DNA of 13,186 nucleotides from Prevotellaceae bacterium (GCA_031264645.1 JAISDR010000143.1:1-13186); one strand, 5' to 3'; numbered from the stretch's first letter, positions 1 through 7,713 are shown. Numbers and translations: made by a program. Notes: generated by a model from the letters alone, not told the origin.

Positions 1-872
1 AACTCCGCCTTTCCCGATATTTCCACCGGTCCCGAATATTCTCTGTCCATTGCCCAGTGTGCGATGTCGAAATGGTGAACGCCCCATCCGGTAATCATTC
101 CAGCGCCGAACTGCTCGCATCGCAGCCATCCCGGACGGTCGTATCCCTGCTGCGGATGCACGCGGTCGACAGTATAATATACGTATGGCGTCTGTCCCAG
201 CCATGCATCGTAGTTAAATCCTTTGGGTACGGGCATTTCTTCGGTGTTACCGCCAAAGGGGTCTCCGGGAAGCCGTATCTCTATGCTTTTCAGCTGCCCG
301 ATACGCCCGTTGCGTACCAGTTCGCAGGCAACTCGAAACTGCTCCATCGAACGCTGCTGGCTGCCTATCTGCAGGATGCGTCCGCTTGCATTGACGGCGT
401 CGCTCATCCGGCGACCTTCTGCAATTGTCAGCGAGGTCGGCTTTTGCAGATAAACGTCTTTCCCCGCACGGACAGCGTCGATAGCCTGTTTAGCGTGCCA
501 ATGGTCGGGAGTGCTGATTAACACGGCGTCGATATCCCTGTTTGCCAGCAAATCGGAATAGTTTTCGTACGTGGTAAAGCCAGTGTAGGGCTTACCCAGT
601 TTTTGGGAATAATAGTTTTCGACATACGTCCTGGCATCGGCGAGGCGCTGCGCATCCACATCGGCAGCGGCAATGATACGGACGTCGTCATATTGCAGGA
701 CGCCCGGCATATCATGACCCAGCGAAATCCGTCCCACGCCGATTGCCCCGATATTAATACGGTTCGAGGGCGCGCCGGCTCCAAATACAGACGAGGGAAC
801 AATGGTCGGAAGCACAATCATGCCTGCTCCGACAGATACAGCATGTTTTAAAAATTTCCTGCGTGTACTCAT
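1..872 (-). CDS. Gfo/Idh/MocA-family oxidoreductase with Tat-like signal, C-terminus cut by window edge
   Basis: The minus strand reads open for 290 codons from the ATG at 872 to the left edge, so the C-terminus is missing. The N-terminus, MSTRRKFLKHAVSVGAGM, has a twin-arginine motif (RRKFLK, residues 4-9) and a hydrophobic stretch, which suggests Tat export. A Rossmann NAD(P)-binding segment follows (IGAIGVGRIS, residues 41-50). Then come TPDHWH (121-126) and QKP at 143-145, in place of the family's usual EKP. HHFDIAHWAMD (266-276) is typical of the family's C-terminal domain. These features place it in the Gfo/Idh/MocA group of sugar or cyclitol dehydrogenases, in the Tat-exported branch common in Bacteroidota. 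The substrate cannot be told. A second in-frame ATG at 878 would add only Met-Ile. The start at 872 puts the RR motif at the usual distance from the N-terminus. The gene has its own promoter just upstream. Confidence 0.9.
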   Translation of the reverse strand, partial: MSTRRKFLKHAVSVGAGMIVLPTIVPSSVFGAGAPSNRINIGAIGVGRISLGHDMPGVLQYDDVRIIAAADVDAQRLADARTYVENYYSQKLGKPYTGFTTYENYSDLLANRDIDAVLISTPDHWHAKQAIDAVRAGKDVYLQKPTSLTIAEGRRMSDAVNASGRILQIGSQQRSMEQFRVACELVRNGRIGQLKSIEIRLPGDPFGGNTEEMPVPKGFNYDAWLGQTPYVYYTVDRVHPQQGYDRPGWLRCEQFGAGMITGWGVHHFDIAHWAMDREYSGPVEISGKAE

Positions 873-920
873 AATCATATAGGTTTTAAAATTACAAATT
901 ATTATTATTAATTAAAGATG

Positions 921-950
921 CAAAGGTAAGGATTATTTCTTATTTAACAA
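921..950 (-). promoter_or_regulatory. Bacteroidota-type promoter for the oxidoreductase gene
   Basis: On the minus strand TTG (950-948) is followed after 19 bases by TACCTTTG (928-921). This matches the Bacteroides TTG / TAnnTTTG promoter form. It lies over the last codons and stop of the upstream acyl-CoA synthetase gene and about 48 bases before the oxidoreductase start, so the two genes can be transcribed independently. The call rests on pattern matching alone. Confidence 0.65.
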
Positions 951-2570
951 TTCCACCCCAATATCTTTAAGTTTGTATTTCTGAATTTTGCCGCTTCCGG
1001 TTAACGGGAATCCCTCAACGAAGAATATATGTTTGGGAATCTTGTAGCGGGCAATCTGACCTCTGCAAAAATCCCTTATTTCCTCTTCTTCGAGCGTTTG
1101 TCCTTCCTTCAGTATTATAAACGCTCCCGGTACTTCTCCATATTTTTCGTCGGGAATGGCGGCTACCTGAACGTCTTTTACTTGAGGAATTTTGTATAGA
1201 AATTCTTCGATCTCGCGCGGATAGATATTTTCTCCTCCCCTGATTATAATATCTTTAATCCGTCCCGTTATCCTATAATAGCCATCGCTATCCTTGATGC
1301 CGAGGTCTCCGGAATGCAGCCAGCCGTCCTTGTCTATGACGATAGCCGTTGCCTGGGGATTTTTGTAATAGCCTTTCATTACCAGATATCCGCGGCAGCA
1401 CATTTCGCCCTGTTCTCCTGCAGGACATTCTTCCCCCGTCTCGGGATTCAGCACTTTTACTTCCGTCTCGGGATAATCCTTGCCGACAGTGGTACATCGC
1501 GCCTCGAATGAATCTTCCAGCACGGAATGGGTCATCCCGGGCGAAGATTCGGTTAATCCGTAAACGCTAGTTATGTGTGTAATGTGTAATTTTTCCGTAA
1601 CTCTTTTCATCAACTCGATTGGACAGAGAGAGCCTGCCATGATGCCTGTACGCAACGAACTGACGTCAAACATGTCGAACATGGGATGATCCAGTTCCGC
1701 GATAAACATTGTCGGAACGCCATACAGAGCCGTACACCGCTCTCTGGAAACGGAGGCGAGAACAACAAGCGGATCAAAGCGTTCGACCATTACCTGCGTC
1801 GAACCGTGGGTAAGGCAGTTCATTGTTGCCAGAACCACTCCGAAACAGTGAAACAGCGGTACGCAACAGCAGAGTTTGTCGTTTTCGGTAAATTTCATCC
1901 CTTCTCCCGTGAAAAAACCGTTGTTGACAATATTGTGATGCGTAAGCATAACTCCCTTCGGGAAACCTGTAGTCCCGGATGTATATTGCATATTGACAAC
2001 GTCGTGGCAACTGACCGTGCGTTTTATTTCGTTCAGTTTGTCTTTGCTGCCCGTTCTGCCCAGCAGCAGCAGTTCGGCTGTGCTGTACATTCCCCTGTAT
2101 TTTTCCTGTCCTATGTATACCACATTTTTCACGGCGGGAAAACGTTCGCTCTTGAGTTTGCCTCTCGGATTTTCTTTCAGCTCGGGCAACATCGTGTACA
2201 CCATGTCAATGTAACTGCCGTCGTAAACTCCTTCCGTTATGCAAAGCGTATGGATATCGGAATCTTTCAGGAGGAATTCGGCTTCGTGCAGTTTGTAGTT
2301 TGTGTTCACGGTAACCAGTACAGCCCCGATCTTAGCCGACGCATAGAGAACTGTCAGCCAGTCCGGCACATTTGTCGCCCAAATGCCTATGTGATCTCCC
2401 TTTTTTACGCCGATCGAAAGGAATCCGTTAGCCATATCGTCAACCCTTTTATTGTATTCCGCCCATGTCATTCTGAAATCGCGGTCGGAATAAATAATGT
2501 ACTCGCTGTCAGGCGTTTTTCCCGCCCAGTATTCCAAAAATTCCCCTATAGTTTTATCTAATAAATGCAT
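933..2570 (-). CDS. AMP-binding acyl-CoA synthetase (fatty acid-CoA ligase-like)
   Basis: This 545-residue protein has the ordered motifs of the ANL adenylating superfamily. The P-loop is [12 protein letters not shown] (196-207). YGLTESSP (337-344) is the adenine-binding motif, and SGD (420-422) contains the ribose-binding Asp. The hinge and A8 region is [16 protein letters not shown] (436-451). The C-terminal GSGKIQK supplies the probable catalytic Lys at 528. The enzyme would activate a carboxylic acid, most likely a medium- or long-chain fatty acid, with ATP and join it to CoA in the cytoplasm. Length and motif order match the FadD/ACSF2-like branch. Chain-length preference cannot be read from sequence. 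No signal peptide or carrier domain is seen, which argues against a peptide-synthetase module. It starts 36 bases downstream of a TATATTTG box. Its neighbours do not specify a pathway. Confidence 0.93.
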   Translation of the reverse strand: MHLLDKTIGEFLEYWAGKTPDSEYIIYSDRDFRMTWAEYNKRVDDMANGFLSIGVKKGDHIGIWATNVPDWLTVLYASAKIGAVLVTVNTNYKLHEAEFLLKDSDIHTLCITEGVYDGSYIDMVYTMLPELKENPRGKLKSERFPAVKNVVYIGQEKYRGMYSTAELLLLGRTGSKDKLNEIKRTVSCHDVVNMQYTSGTTGFPKGVMLTHHNIVNNGFFTGEGMKFTENDKLCCCVPLFHCFGVVLATMNCLTHGSTQVMVERFDPLVVLASVSRERCTALYGVPTMFIAELDHPMFDMFDVSSLRTGIMAGSLCPIELMKRVTEKLHITHITSVYGLTESSPGMTHSVLEDSFEARCTTVGKDYPETEVKVLNPETGEECPAGEQGEMCCRGYLVMKGYYKNPQATAIVIDKDGWLHSGDLGIKDSDGYYRITGRIKDIIIRGGENIYPREIEEFLYKIPQVKDVQVAAIPDEKYGEVPGAFIILKEGQTLEEEEIRDFCRGQIARYKIPKHIFFVEGFPLTGSGKIQKYKLKDIGVELLNKK

Positions 2571-2605
2571 ATTTTTTATATATATTGAATTTTATATTTT
2601 CGCCG

Positions 2606-2613
2606 CAAATATA
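2606..2613 (-). promoter_or_regulatory. TAnnTTTG -7 box for the acyl-CoA synthetase gene
   Basis: TATATTTG on the minus strand (2613-2606) matches the Bacteroidota -7 consensus and leaves a 5' leader of roughly 30 bases before the ATG at 2570. The nearest TTTG upstream (2640-2637) is 23 bases from the box, wider than the usual 19-21, so the -33 element is weak or uncertain. Confidence 0.5.
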
Positions 2614-2688
2614 AGGATAAAAATGATTCCGGCACACAAAATGATATTTTTTTATTTTTTCGAGAATTTATAATTCATAATTTTTATT

Positions 2689-2696
2689 TACTTTTG
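2689..2696 (+). promoter_or_regulatory. TAnnTTTG -7 box upstream of the propeller fragment
   Basis: TACTTTTG at 2689-2696 matches the -7 consensus. It is divergent from the synthetase promoter, with about 75 bases between the two boxes. No clear -33 TTG is seen at the right distance. The first ATG downstream (2719) is not in the frame of the propeller ORF; it opens a 44-codon frame, so transcription from here does not obviously give the propeller protein. Confidence 0.4.
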
Positions 2697-2735
2697 CGTC
2701 TGTAAAATTATAAAAATTATGGCAACACATGAAAA

Positions 2736-3491
2736 TTGTTATTCATTAAAAACAACCGTATATGGATATATGATGTCGGCAAAACATCACTTTTCGAATT
2801 TAAACTGGAAGACTTTGCTTCAAGCCACACGCCGGAAGTCAGTAAGACGATAAAATTGAATACCCTCTATCTTCAAGCCTGTATGTCGGAAGATACATTT
2901 ATTGCTTCCTCTGCGGACATTCCTAAATATAGATTTGATTTTTTTAATTTGGATGGCAAATTCTTATATTCAAAAGGGGAATATCCTCCTAATGATTTAT
3001 CTCTGTCAGACATGGCAACAAAAAGATTTTATGATTTTAATTATACAATGACATCCGATTCTAAAATTTTTACTGCTCATTTTTTTACTGATCTTATCGA
3101 AATCTATGATATAAAGGGAAATTTGATACGGAGATGTCAGGGACCGAATCAGTATCAACCCAGGTTACGGGAAAAATCTGTCGGAGGAGGAGGACTGTTT
3201 TTTAGGCCTGTGCAGGACGAAACATATCAATGCTATTCTTTCTTTAAACCTGTAAATGTAAAAGACGAAATATTTGTATTGTATTTTGGCGATTTATATC
3301 AAAATTTTGAAGGTAATAGATGCAGCCGGATTTTAGTTTTTGATACCGACGGAAATCCTCTGCGTATATATAAACTGAAAATTCCCATCATATCTTTTAC
3401 AGTCGACAGCGAAAAAAGAATAATTTATGGTGTAACAGACAGACCGGAAAAAGAAGAAGATGAATTCAATATCATCAAATATGAATATTAA
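2736..3491 (+). pseudogene. 5'-truncated TolB-like / BF3164-like beta-propeller gene
   Basis: The frame encodes about 251 residues rich in beta-strand repeats such as NRIWIYDVG, FDFFNLDGKFLYS, IEIYDIKGNLIRR and ILVFDTDGNPLRIY. These resemble the blades of the TolB-like BF3164 lipoprotein family of Bacteroidota, whose members are usually near 370-390 residues and begin with a lipoprotein signal. Here no signal peptide is present. An in-frame TGA at 2730-2732 sits directly upstream, and the only initiator nearby is a TTG at 2736. The ATG codons at 2719 and 2729 are in other frames. I infer that about 100 N-terminal residues have been lost and that this is probably a decaying gene. It could still be translated from TTG as a short cytoplasmic propeller. 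The coding body itself has no internal stop. The family assignment is by recognition of the repeat pattern only. Confidence 0.6.
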
Positions 3492-3507
3492 AATGAACAG
3501 AAATATC

Positions 3508-3666
3508 TTATGCCGCCCGCCACAATCCGGGATGTATCACTTCAAAACCACCGATTTTCATTCCGTCGCATAAGACGGGACAGTGTTCCGGGTAGGCTTT
3601 GAATACAAAGGGATATCCTTCTGTAATCTTCAACAACGCTCCACACACATTTTCAATTATTTTCAA
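3508..3666 (-). CDS. Short unrecognised ORF or gene remnant
   Basis: On the minus strand a 52-codon frame runs from TTG at 3666 to TAA at 3508, giving a composition that looks coding: LLKITEGYPFVFKAYPEHC, then PVLCDGMKIGGFEVIHPG, then LWRAA. It has three Cys, a Pro/Tyr/His-rich middle and no low complexity. Upstream, the unit ATTGAAAAT occurs twice with one extra A between copies. An ATG lying one frame away (about 3673) would join this frame if that A were removed. I therefore suspect a slippage frameshift at the N-terminus, or a fragment of a longer gene. I do not recognise the family. It lies tail to tail with the propeller fragment. A GTG at 3648 is an alternative start. Confidence 0.35.
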   Translation of the reverse strand: MKIIENVCGALLKITEGYPFVFKAYPEHCPVLCDGMKIGGFEVIHPGLWRAA

Positions 3667-3788
3667 TCATTTTCAAATGCATTATAGCCTCAGTTACAAG
3701 TCTTGGTAACAGGTTATTAGTATTTAATTTTAAGGATGGGAGGAATATTATCCATCATCTAAATGGATTAAAAAAAACGAAAAAATAT

Positions 3789-3817
3789 TTTGGAATAAAA
3801 AAAAGTTTATACCTTTG
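3789..3817 (+). promoter_or_regulatory. Strong Bacteroidota promoter, former rpsL/str-operon promoter
   Basis: TTTG at 3789-3792 is followed after 17 bases by TACCTTTG at 3810-3817, a full match to the TAnnTTTG box with a very A-rich spacer and upstream region. Transcription should start near 3824, leaving a leader of about 47 bases before the rpsL-like start at 3871. No other convincing promoter was seen from here to the rplC start at 5029. This is therefore the likely promoter for the two membrane genes and the ribosomal operon. Confidence 0.75.
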
Positions 3818-3870
3818 CAGTCCGTTTTATATAATGGATTTAGTATTAAGATAAAGAATAACAACAATTT

Positions 3871-3921
3871 ATGTTAACGATTCAACAGTTAGTAAGTAAC
3901 GGCAAAGATAGATGGTTATAG
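3871..3921 (+). pseudogene. rpsL: Remnant of the 5' end of rpsL (ribosomal protein S12)
   Basis: An ATG at 3871, about 54 bases after the promoter box, opens a 16-codon frame reading MLTIQQLVSNGKDRWL before a TAG. S12 of Bacteroidota begins MPTIQQLVRKGRE. Eight of the first eleven residues are identical (M, T, I, Q, Q, L, V, G), with conservative Lys and Asp following. After Gly11 the likeness ends, so the rest of rpsL (over 100 codons) is absent. The frame overlaps the start of the next gene (ATG 3912) by ten bases, so ribosomes that begin on the S12 start could pass to the membrane protein by coupled re-initiation. It now acts at most as a leader peptide. It could be coincidence, but its position right behind a strong promoter and before rplC argues that it is real. 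Confidence 0.7.
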
Positions 3922-4346
3922 AAGATAAGATCGGTATTATTATGAAGGCAGGCGGGTTTGCTGTATTATGGGTGTCAATAGTTACCTGTACGATGTTTCC
4001 TGATTTGTTGGGGAATTTTAATTTTCTTACAGAACGGTATAGTTTTGGAAACATTGGACAGGCTTTATTATTCGCACTTGGAGTATATACGTTTGATTTA
4101 ATGATACAGGTTTTATATGCAGTTGACGGACATCTTAGTAAAATGTTTATTGCCCAGATATTGGGAGGCGTTACAGTTTGTGTACTTGCTATATCTTTCA
4201 CAAAAAATATGGGAGTATATAATATCTGGCCCATACTGTTTGTCGGCTTGGCAATGATTTACATGAAGACGATTACTTTATGCATGAGTGATAAAACGAA
4301 AAAAATCGGTAATCGAAAATCCATAATAACAATAGGAGGCTCATAG
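3912..4346 (+). CDS. Four-helix integral membrane protein of unknown function
   Basis: The 144-residue product has four hydrophobic segments at about residues 13-33, 47-70, 77-96 and 103-123, and a basic C-terminal tail (KTKKIGNRK). This predicts a small inner-membrane protein with both ends probably inside. I see no family motif and do not recognise it. The start at 3912 overlaps the rpsL remnant; an in-frame ATG at 3942 (residue 11) gives an equally good N-terminus beginning MKAGGF. It sits one base before the next gene, behind the former rpsL promoter and ahead of rplC, where rpsG, fusA and rpsJ would be expected. It looks more AT-rich than the ribosomal genes downstream, so acquisition is possible. 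The tight pairing with the S24-like gene suggests they act together. Confidence 0.75.
   Translation: MVIEDKIGIIMKAGGFAVLWVSIVTCTMFPDLLGNFNFLTERYSFGNIGQALLFALGVYTFDLMIQVLYAVDGHLSKMFIAQILGGVTVCVLAISFTKNMGVYNIWPILFVGLAMIYMKTITLCMSDKTKKIGNRKSIITIGGS
4334..4339 (+). promoter_or_regulatory. Strong Shine-Dalgarno for the S24-like gene
   Basis: AGGAGG at 4334-4339 lies 8 bases before the ATG at 4348, inside the last codons of the preceding gene. Clear Shine-Dalgarno sites are uncommon in Bacteroidota and most starts in this operon lack one. It fixes the start at 4348 and hints that this gene may come from elsewhere. Confidence 0.65.
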
Positions 4347-4347
4347 A

Positions 4348-5010
4348 ATGGTTGTATTTTGTGTATTATTTGTCATATTGGTTGTTTTTATGTATTTTAC
4401 GACGAAGTCCCTTTTTTCGGAGATGAGAAAAGTGGAAGCAAGTCTGGGCAAAAAGTATAAACTGGTTTCTGCCGGCAGCATAAAAAAGCATAAAGAGGCT
4501 GTTGTCTGGTTGAAAAAAGAATACGAAGGAGAATCTTTTGAGCTGGATGGAGAAACAATAGACAAAAATCAGTATGTATATTTTGTTGTCGACGGCAAAT
4601 CAATGCGGAGATTCGGTATTGAGAGCGGGGATCTTGTTCTTGTGAAAAAAGATGAAAAAGATCTTTCCATCACTGAGACTTCGATTTTCGTTATTAAAGT
4701 ATATCCTCCAAAAAGGAATAAGATCGAATACAAACTCCGGAAACCCATTGATTTTTATGATTGTCGGGACGATAGCGAGCAAAAATTCGAGACATGGATA
4801 AAAGAACATCGTCTGGATTCGGAGAAACTGAAACATGCAGATATCAGGGAGAAAGTCGATGACTGTAAACGGCGTGGATGCCGGCTATTAGTATCGGAGA
4901 CAACAAGGAAGAGGAAAGTTCACTATTCATTTCATCCGGAGGACCGGATTTTTGGACAGGTAGAACATGTCATTCAGAATGAAAATGTAGAAATTATAGA
5001 AAAAAGATAA
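4348..5010 (+). CDS. Membrane-anchored LexA/UmuD (S24)-like protein
   Basis: The 220-residue protein begins with one hydrophobic helix (residues 1-18) followed by basic residues (K20, R27, K28), which by the positive-inside rule would leave the rest in the cytoplasm. Residues 76-100 read YVYFVVDGKSMRRFGIESGD then LVLVK, the usual form of the S24/LexA catalytic Ser site (G-x-S-M, then GD and a V-rich strand), with Ser85 as candidate nucleophile. The second strand, NKIEYKLRKPIDF (124-136), resembles the segment that carries the catalytic Lys; Lys129 is the best candidate, at +44 rather than the +37 of LexA and UmuD. IFGQVEHVI (201-209) resembles the closing strand of the fold. Between them lies a charged insert of about 65 residues. 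There is no helix-turn-helix, so it is not an ordinary repressor. It may be an auto-cleaving sensor, a protease, or an inactive relative. It is placed directly before rplC. Confidence 0.6.
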   Translation: MVVFCVLFVILVVFMYFTTKSLFSEMRKVEASLGKKYKLVSAGSIKKHKEAVVWLKKEYEGESFELDGETIDKNQYVYFVVDGKSMRRFGIESGDLVLVKKDEKDLSITETSIFVIKVYPPKRNKIEYKLRKPIDFYDCRDDSEQKFETWIKEHRLDSEKLKHADIREKVDDCKRRGCRLLVSETTRKRKVHYSFHPEDRIFGQVEHVIQNENVEIIEKR

Positions 5011-5028
5011 AGTAATAATTAAGAAAAC

Positions 5029-5649
5029 ATGCCAGGAATTATTGGAAAAAAAGTCGGAATGACTTCTGTGTTTGGGGATGACGGAAAAAACATCCCGTGC
5101 ACAGTTATTGAGGCTGGTCCATGTGTAGTCACGCAAGTCAAGTCCGTTGAAATCGATGGATATGAAGCGATTCAGCTTGCCTATGACGACAAGAAAGAAA
5201 AGAACACCAGCAAGTCGCTGTTGTGCCATTTTAAGAAAGCCGGCACGACACCGAAAAAGAAACTTGTCGAGTTTCCCAACGATTTTGACAGGGAATTGAC
5301 ATTGGGAGAAGCGGTAACGGTCGATCTGTTCAGCGAAGGCGAATGGGTCGATGTAGTTGGAATCTCGAAAGGAAAGGGATTTCAGGGAGTAGTCAGGCGT
5401 CATGGTTTTGGCGGAGTGGGCGGTCAAACCCACGGACAGCATAACCGTGGTCGTGCGCCCGGATCAATGGGTGCATCCTCGTATCCATCCAGAGTGTTCA
5501 AGGGCAAGAAACTTGCCGGACGCATGGGAGGCGACAGAGTAAAAGTTGTTAATTTAAGAGTGCTAAAAGTTATTCCTGAAAATAACTTGCTGCTGGTCAA
5601 AGGTTCTATACCGGGAGCAAAAGGCTCGTATTTGATAATTGAGGGATAA
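5029..5649 (+). CDS. rplC: 50S ribosomal protein L3
   Basis: This is a 206-residue L3, near usual bacterial length. The N-terminus [15 protein letters not shown] and the long loop motif [18 protein letters not shown] with the following [12 protein letters not shown] are diagnostic. L3 binds 23S rRNA early in assembly and its loop reaches toward the peptidyl transferase centre. The Gln of GGQTHG lies where PrmB methylates L3 in other bacteria. It starts 18 bases after the S24-like gene with no promoter in between. rpsJ, which normally precedes it, is missing. Confidence 0.98.
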   Translation: MPGIIGKKVGMTSVFGDDGKNIPCTVIEAGPCVVTQVKSVEIDGYEAIQLAYDDKKEKNTSKSLLCHFKKAGTTPKKKLVEFPNDFDRELTLGEAVTVDLFSEGEWVDVVGISKGKGFQGVVRRHGFGGVGGQTHGQHNRGRAPGSMGASSYPSRVFKGKKLAGRMGGDRVKVVNLRVLKVIPENNLLLVKGSIPGAKGSYLIIEG

Positions 5650-5654
5650 ATATT

Positions 5655-6302
5655 ATGGAATTAGCATTATATAAGATCGACGGAAGCGAATCGTCAAAAA
5701 AAGTGACCCTTGATGATTCGGTGTTTGGCATTCAGCCGAACGAGCACGTCATGTATCTGGACGTGAAGCAGTATCTGGCAAACAGACGCCAGGGCACGCA
5801 CAAGGCAAAACAGAGAGCGGAAGTAGCGTACAGTACCAAGAAAATGGGCAAGCAGAAAGGCGGCGGCGGAGCACGTCACGGAAGCATCAAATCGCCGATA
5901 TATGTAGGCGGAGGGCGCGCTTTCGGACCGGTTCCCAGAGACTACAGCTTCAAGCTGAATAAAAAAGTTAAATCTCTGGCACGCCGGAGCGCACTTTCGG
6001 ACAAGGTAAAGGAAAACGCAATTATCGTTGTGGAAGATTTTTCGTTTGAAGCTCCAAAAACAAAACAGTTTCTGGAAATAAGCGACAATTTGAAGATTTC
6101 GAACAGAAAATTGCTCCTTGTGCTTGGAGAATTAAATAATAATGTATATTTGTCGTCCAGAAATTTACCGAAGGTGAAGGTCGTAATTGCTTCAGATTTG
6201 ACTACTTATGACATACTGAACGCGTCAAATATAGTCCTTTTGGAAGGTGCAATTGACAAAATTCACACTTTATTTGGTGTTTCTAAACAAGAAAACGTAT
6301 AA
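5655..6302 (+). CDS. rplD: 50S ribosomal protein L4
   Basis: The 215-residue product carries the L4 exit-tunnel loop, recognisable as KMGKQKGGGGARHGSIKSPI followed by VGGGRAFGPVPRDYS, and the C-terminal strand pattern KVVIASDLTTYDILNASNIV. L4 helps to start 50S assembly and forms part of the tunnel constriction near the macrolide site. It begins five bases after rplC. No changes are seen in the loop other than ordinary family variation. Confidence 0.97.
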   Translation: MELALYKIDGSESSKKVTLDDSVFGIQPNEHVMYLDVKQYLANRRQGTHKAKQRAEVAYSTKKMGKQKGGGGARHGSIKSPIYVGGGRAFGPVPRDYSFKLNKKVKSLARRSALSDKVKENAIIVVEDFSFEAPKTKQFLEISDNLKISNRKLLLVLGELNNNVYLSSRNLPKVKVVIASDLTTYDILNASNIVLLEGAIDKIHTLFGVSKQENV

Positions 6303-6304
6303 AA

Positions 6305-6595
6305 ATGGAAATATTATTTAAGCCGATAGTTACCGAAAAAATGACGCGTCAAGGCGAAAAATTGAACCGTTACGGTATAGTTGTTGATCGTAGAGCAGAC
6401 AAGCTGCAAATCAAAAAAGCAGTCGAAGAGTTCTACAAGGTAAATGTGAAAGCGGTTAATACGATGAACTACAAGGGAAAATACAAAAGCCGGTTTACAA
6501 AATCCGGATTGCTTGCAGGCCGTACAAACCACTTCAAGAAAGCCATTATTACACTTAATGAAGGTGAACGCATTGATTTTTACAGTAATATCTAA
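6305..6595 (+). CDS. rplW: 50S ribosomal protein L23
   Basis: The product is 96 residues, with the L23 opening FKPIVTEKMTRQGEKLNRYG and the conserved stretch ADKLQIKKAVEEFYKVNVKA. L23 sits at the tunnel exit and docks trigger factor and SRP. It starts two bases after the rplD stop. Its length and sequence look normal for Bacteroidota. Confidence 0.97.
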   Translation: MEILFKPIVTEKMTRQGEKLNRYGIVVDRRADKLQIKKAVEEFYKVNVKAVNTMNYKGKYKSRFTKSGLLAGRTNHFKKAIITLNEGERIDFYSNI

Positions 6596-6601
6596 AAGAT
6601 T

Positions 6602-7426
6602 ATGGGAGTAAGGAAATTTAAGCCGGTTACACCCGGGACAAGAAACAAAGTGATTGGAACGTTCGATGATATTACTTCTAAATCACCGGAAAAAAGCTTG
6701 CTTGCGCCCCTGAAAAAAACAGGAGGACGCAATAACACAGGAAAAATGACCATGCGCTACATCGGCGGCGGTCACAAGCGCAGATATCGCATCATCGATT
6801 TCAAGCGCGAGAAGGACGGGATGACTGCAACGGTCAGAACCATAGAGTACGACCCGAACCGCAGCGCCCGGATTGCCCTGGTCAGATATACGGATGGCGA
6901 AAAACGCTATATCGTAGCGCCCAACGGCTTGAAAGTCGGGCAGAAAATCGTTTCGGGAACCGGAATCGCGCCCGAAGTCGGGAATGCACTGTTTTTATCT
7001 GAAATACCTTTGGGAACAGTTGTACACAACATTGAGCTGCATCCGGGGCAGGGAGCAGTAATGGCGCGCAGCGCCGGGTCATACGCTCAATTATTAGCCC
7101 GCGAAGGAAGACATGCCGTACTGAAACTGCCCTCGGGCGAAACACGTATGGTACTGGTAACCTGCAAGGCTACTGTCGGTTCGGTATCCAATCCCGATCA
7201 CAGTCTTGAAATCCACGGCAAAGCAGGCAGGAAACGCTGGATAGGACGCCGCCCAAGAGTGAGAGGCGTTGCAATGAACCCTGTTGACCACCCGATGGGA
7301 GGCGGCGAAGGACGTGCCTCAGGAGGACATCCGCGCTCGAGGAAAGGCTTGTTGGCTAAAGGATACAAAACTCGTGATCCGAAGAAAAATTCCAAGAAGT
7401 TTATTTTGGAAAGAAGGAAAAAGTAA
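6602..7426 (+). CDS. rplB: 50S ribosomal protein L2
   Basis: A 274-residue L2 of standard length. The C-terminal signature [20 protein letters not shown] includes His230, equivalent to the essential His229 of E. coli L2 close to the peptidyl transferase centre. [18 protein letters not shown] marks the N-terminal RNA-binding part. It begins six bases after rplW and is followed 20 bases later by rpsS, the usual order. Confidence 0.98.
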   Translation: MGVRKFKPVTPGTRNKVIGTFDDITSKSPEKSLLAPLKKTGGRNNTGKMTMRYIGGGHKRRYRIIDFKREKDGMTATVRTIEYDPNRSARIALVRYTDGEKRYIVAPNGLKVGQKIVSGTGIAPEVGNALFLSEIPLGTVVHNIELHPGQGAVMARSAGSYAQLLAREGRHAVLKLPSGETRMVLVTCKATVGSVSNPDHSLEIHGKAGRKRWIGRRPRVRGVAMNPVDHPMGGGEGRASGGHPRSRKGLLAKGYKTRDPKKNSKKFILERRKK

Positions 7427-7446
7427 TCACTGAAAATGTTGAAGTA

Positions 7447-7713
7447 ATGAGTAGATCACTGAAAAAGGGACCATATATCGAACCCAAACTGGAAAAAAAA
7501 GTAACGGCAATGAACGACGGCGGCAAGAAAAGCGTAGTGAAAACCTGGTCGCGGGCGTCCATGATTTCTCCGGATTTCGTAGGACATACAATTGCCGTGC
7601 ATAACGGGATTAAATTTATCCCTGTTTATATCACTGAAAACATGGTAGGCCACAAGCTGGGCGAATTTGCGCCCACTCGTACTTTCCGCGGACATTCAGG
7701 AAATAGAAAATAA
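7447..7713 (+). CDS. rpsS: 30S ribosomal protein S19
   Basis: An 88-residue S19 with the opening [15 protein letters not shown] and the signature [20 protein letters not shown] followed by FRGH. It binds 16S rRNA in the 30S head with S13. It lies between rplB and rplV as in most bacteria. The start is fixed by the conserved N-terminus. Confidence 0.98.
   Translation: MSRSLKKGPYIEPKLEKKVTAMNDGGKKSVVKTWSRASMISPDFVGHTIAVHNGIKFIPVYITENMVGHKLGEFAPTRTFRGHSGNRK

Noticed and set aside
57..521. 154-codon plus-strand frame near the left edge
   Set aside because: It is the exact antisense of the Gfo/Idh/MocA gene, which reads open to the window edge on the minus strand.
1686..2561. 291-codon plus-strand frame
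   Set aside because: It is the antisense shadow of the acyl-CoA synthetase, whose motifs are all in the minus frame.
2719..2853. 44-codon plus-strand frame from the ATG at 2719, behind the TACTTTTG box
   Set aside because: It overlaps the propeller frame out of phase and its product has no recognisable features; mentioned only as the start that the promoter would serve.
3869..4234. 121-codon minus-strand frame opposite the four-helix protein
   Set aside because: The plus strand has promoter, overlap with the rpsL remnant and tight spacing to the next gene; the minus frame has none and shows an antisense composition.
4927..5442. 171-codon minus-strand frame across the S24-like gene end and rplC start
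   Set aside because: It covers the certain rplC coding region in antisense and has no start signals or family features.
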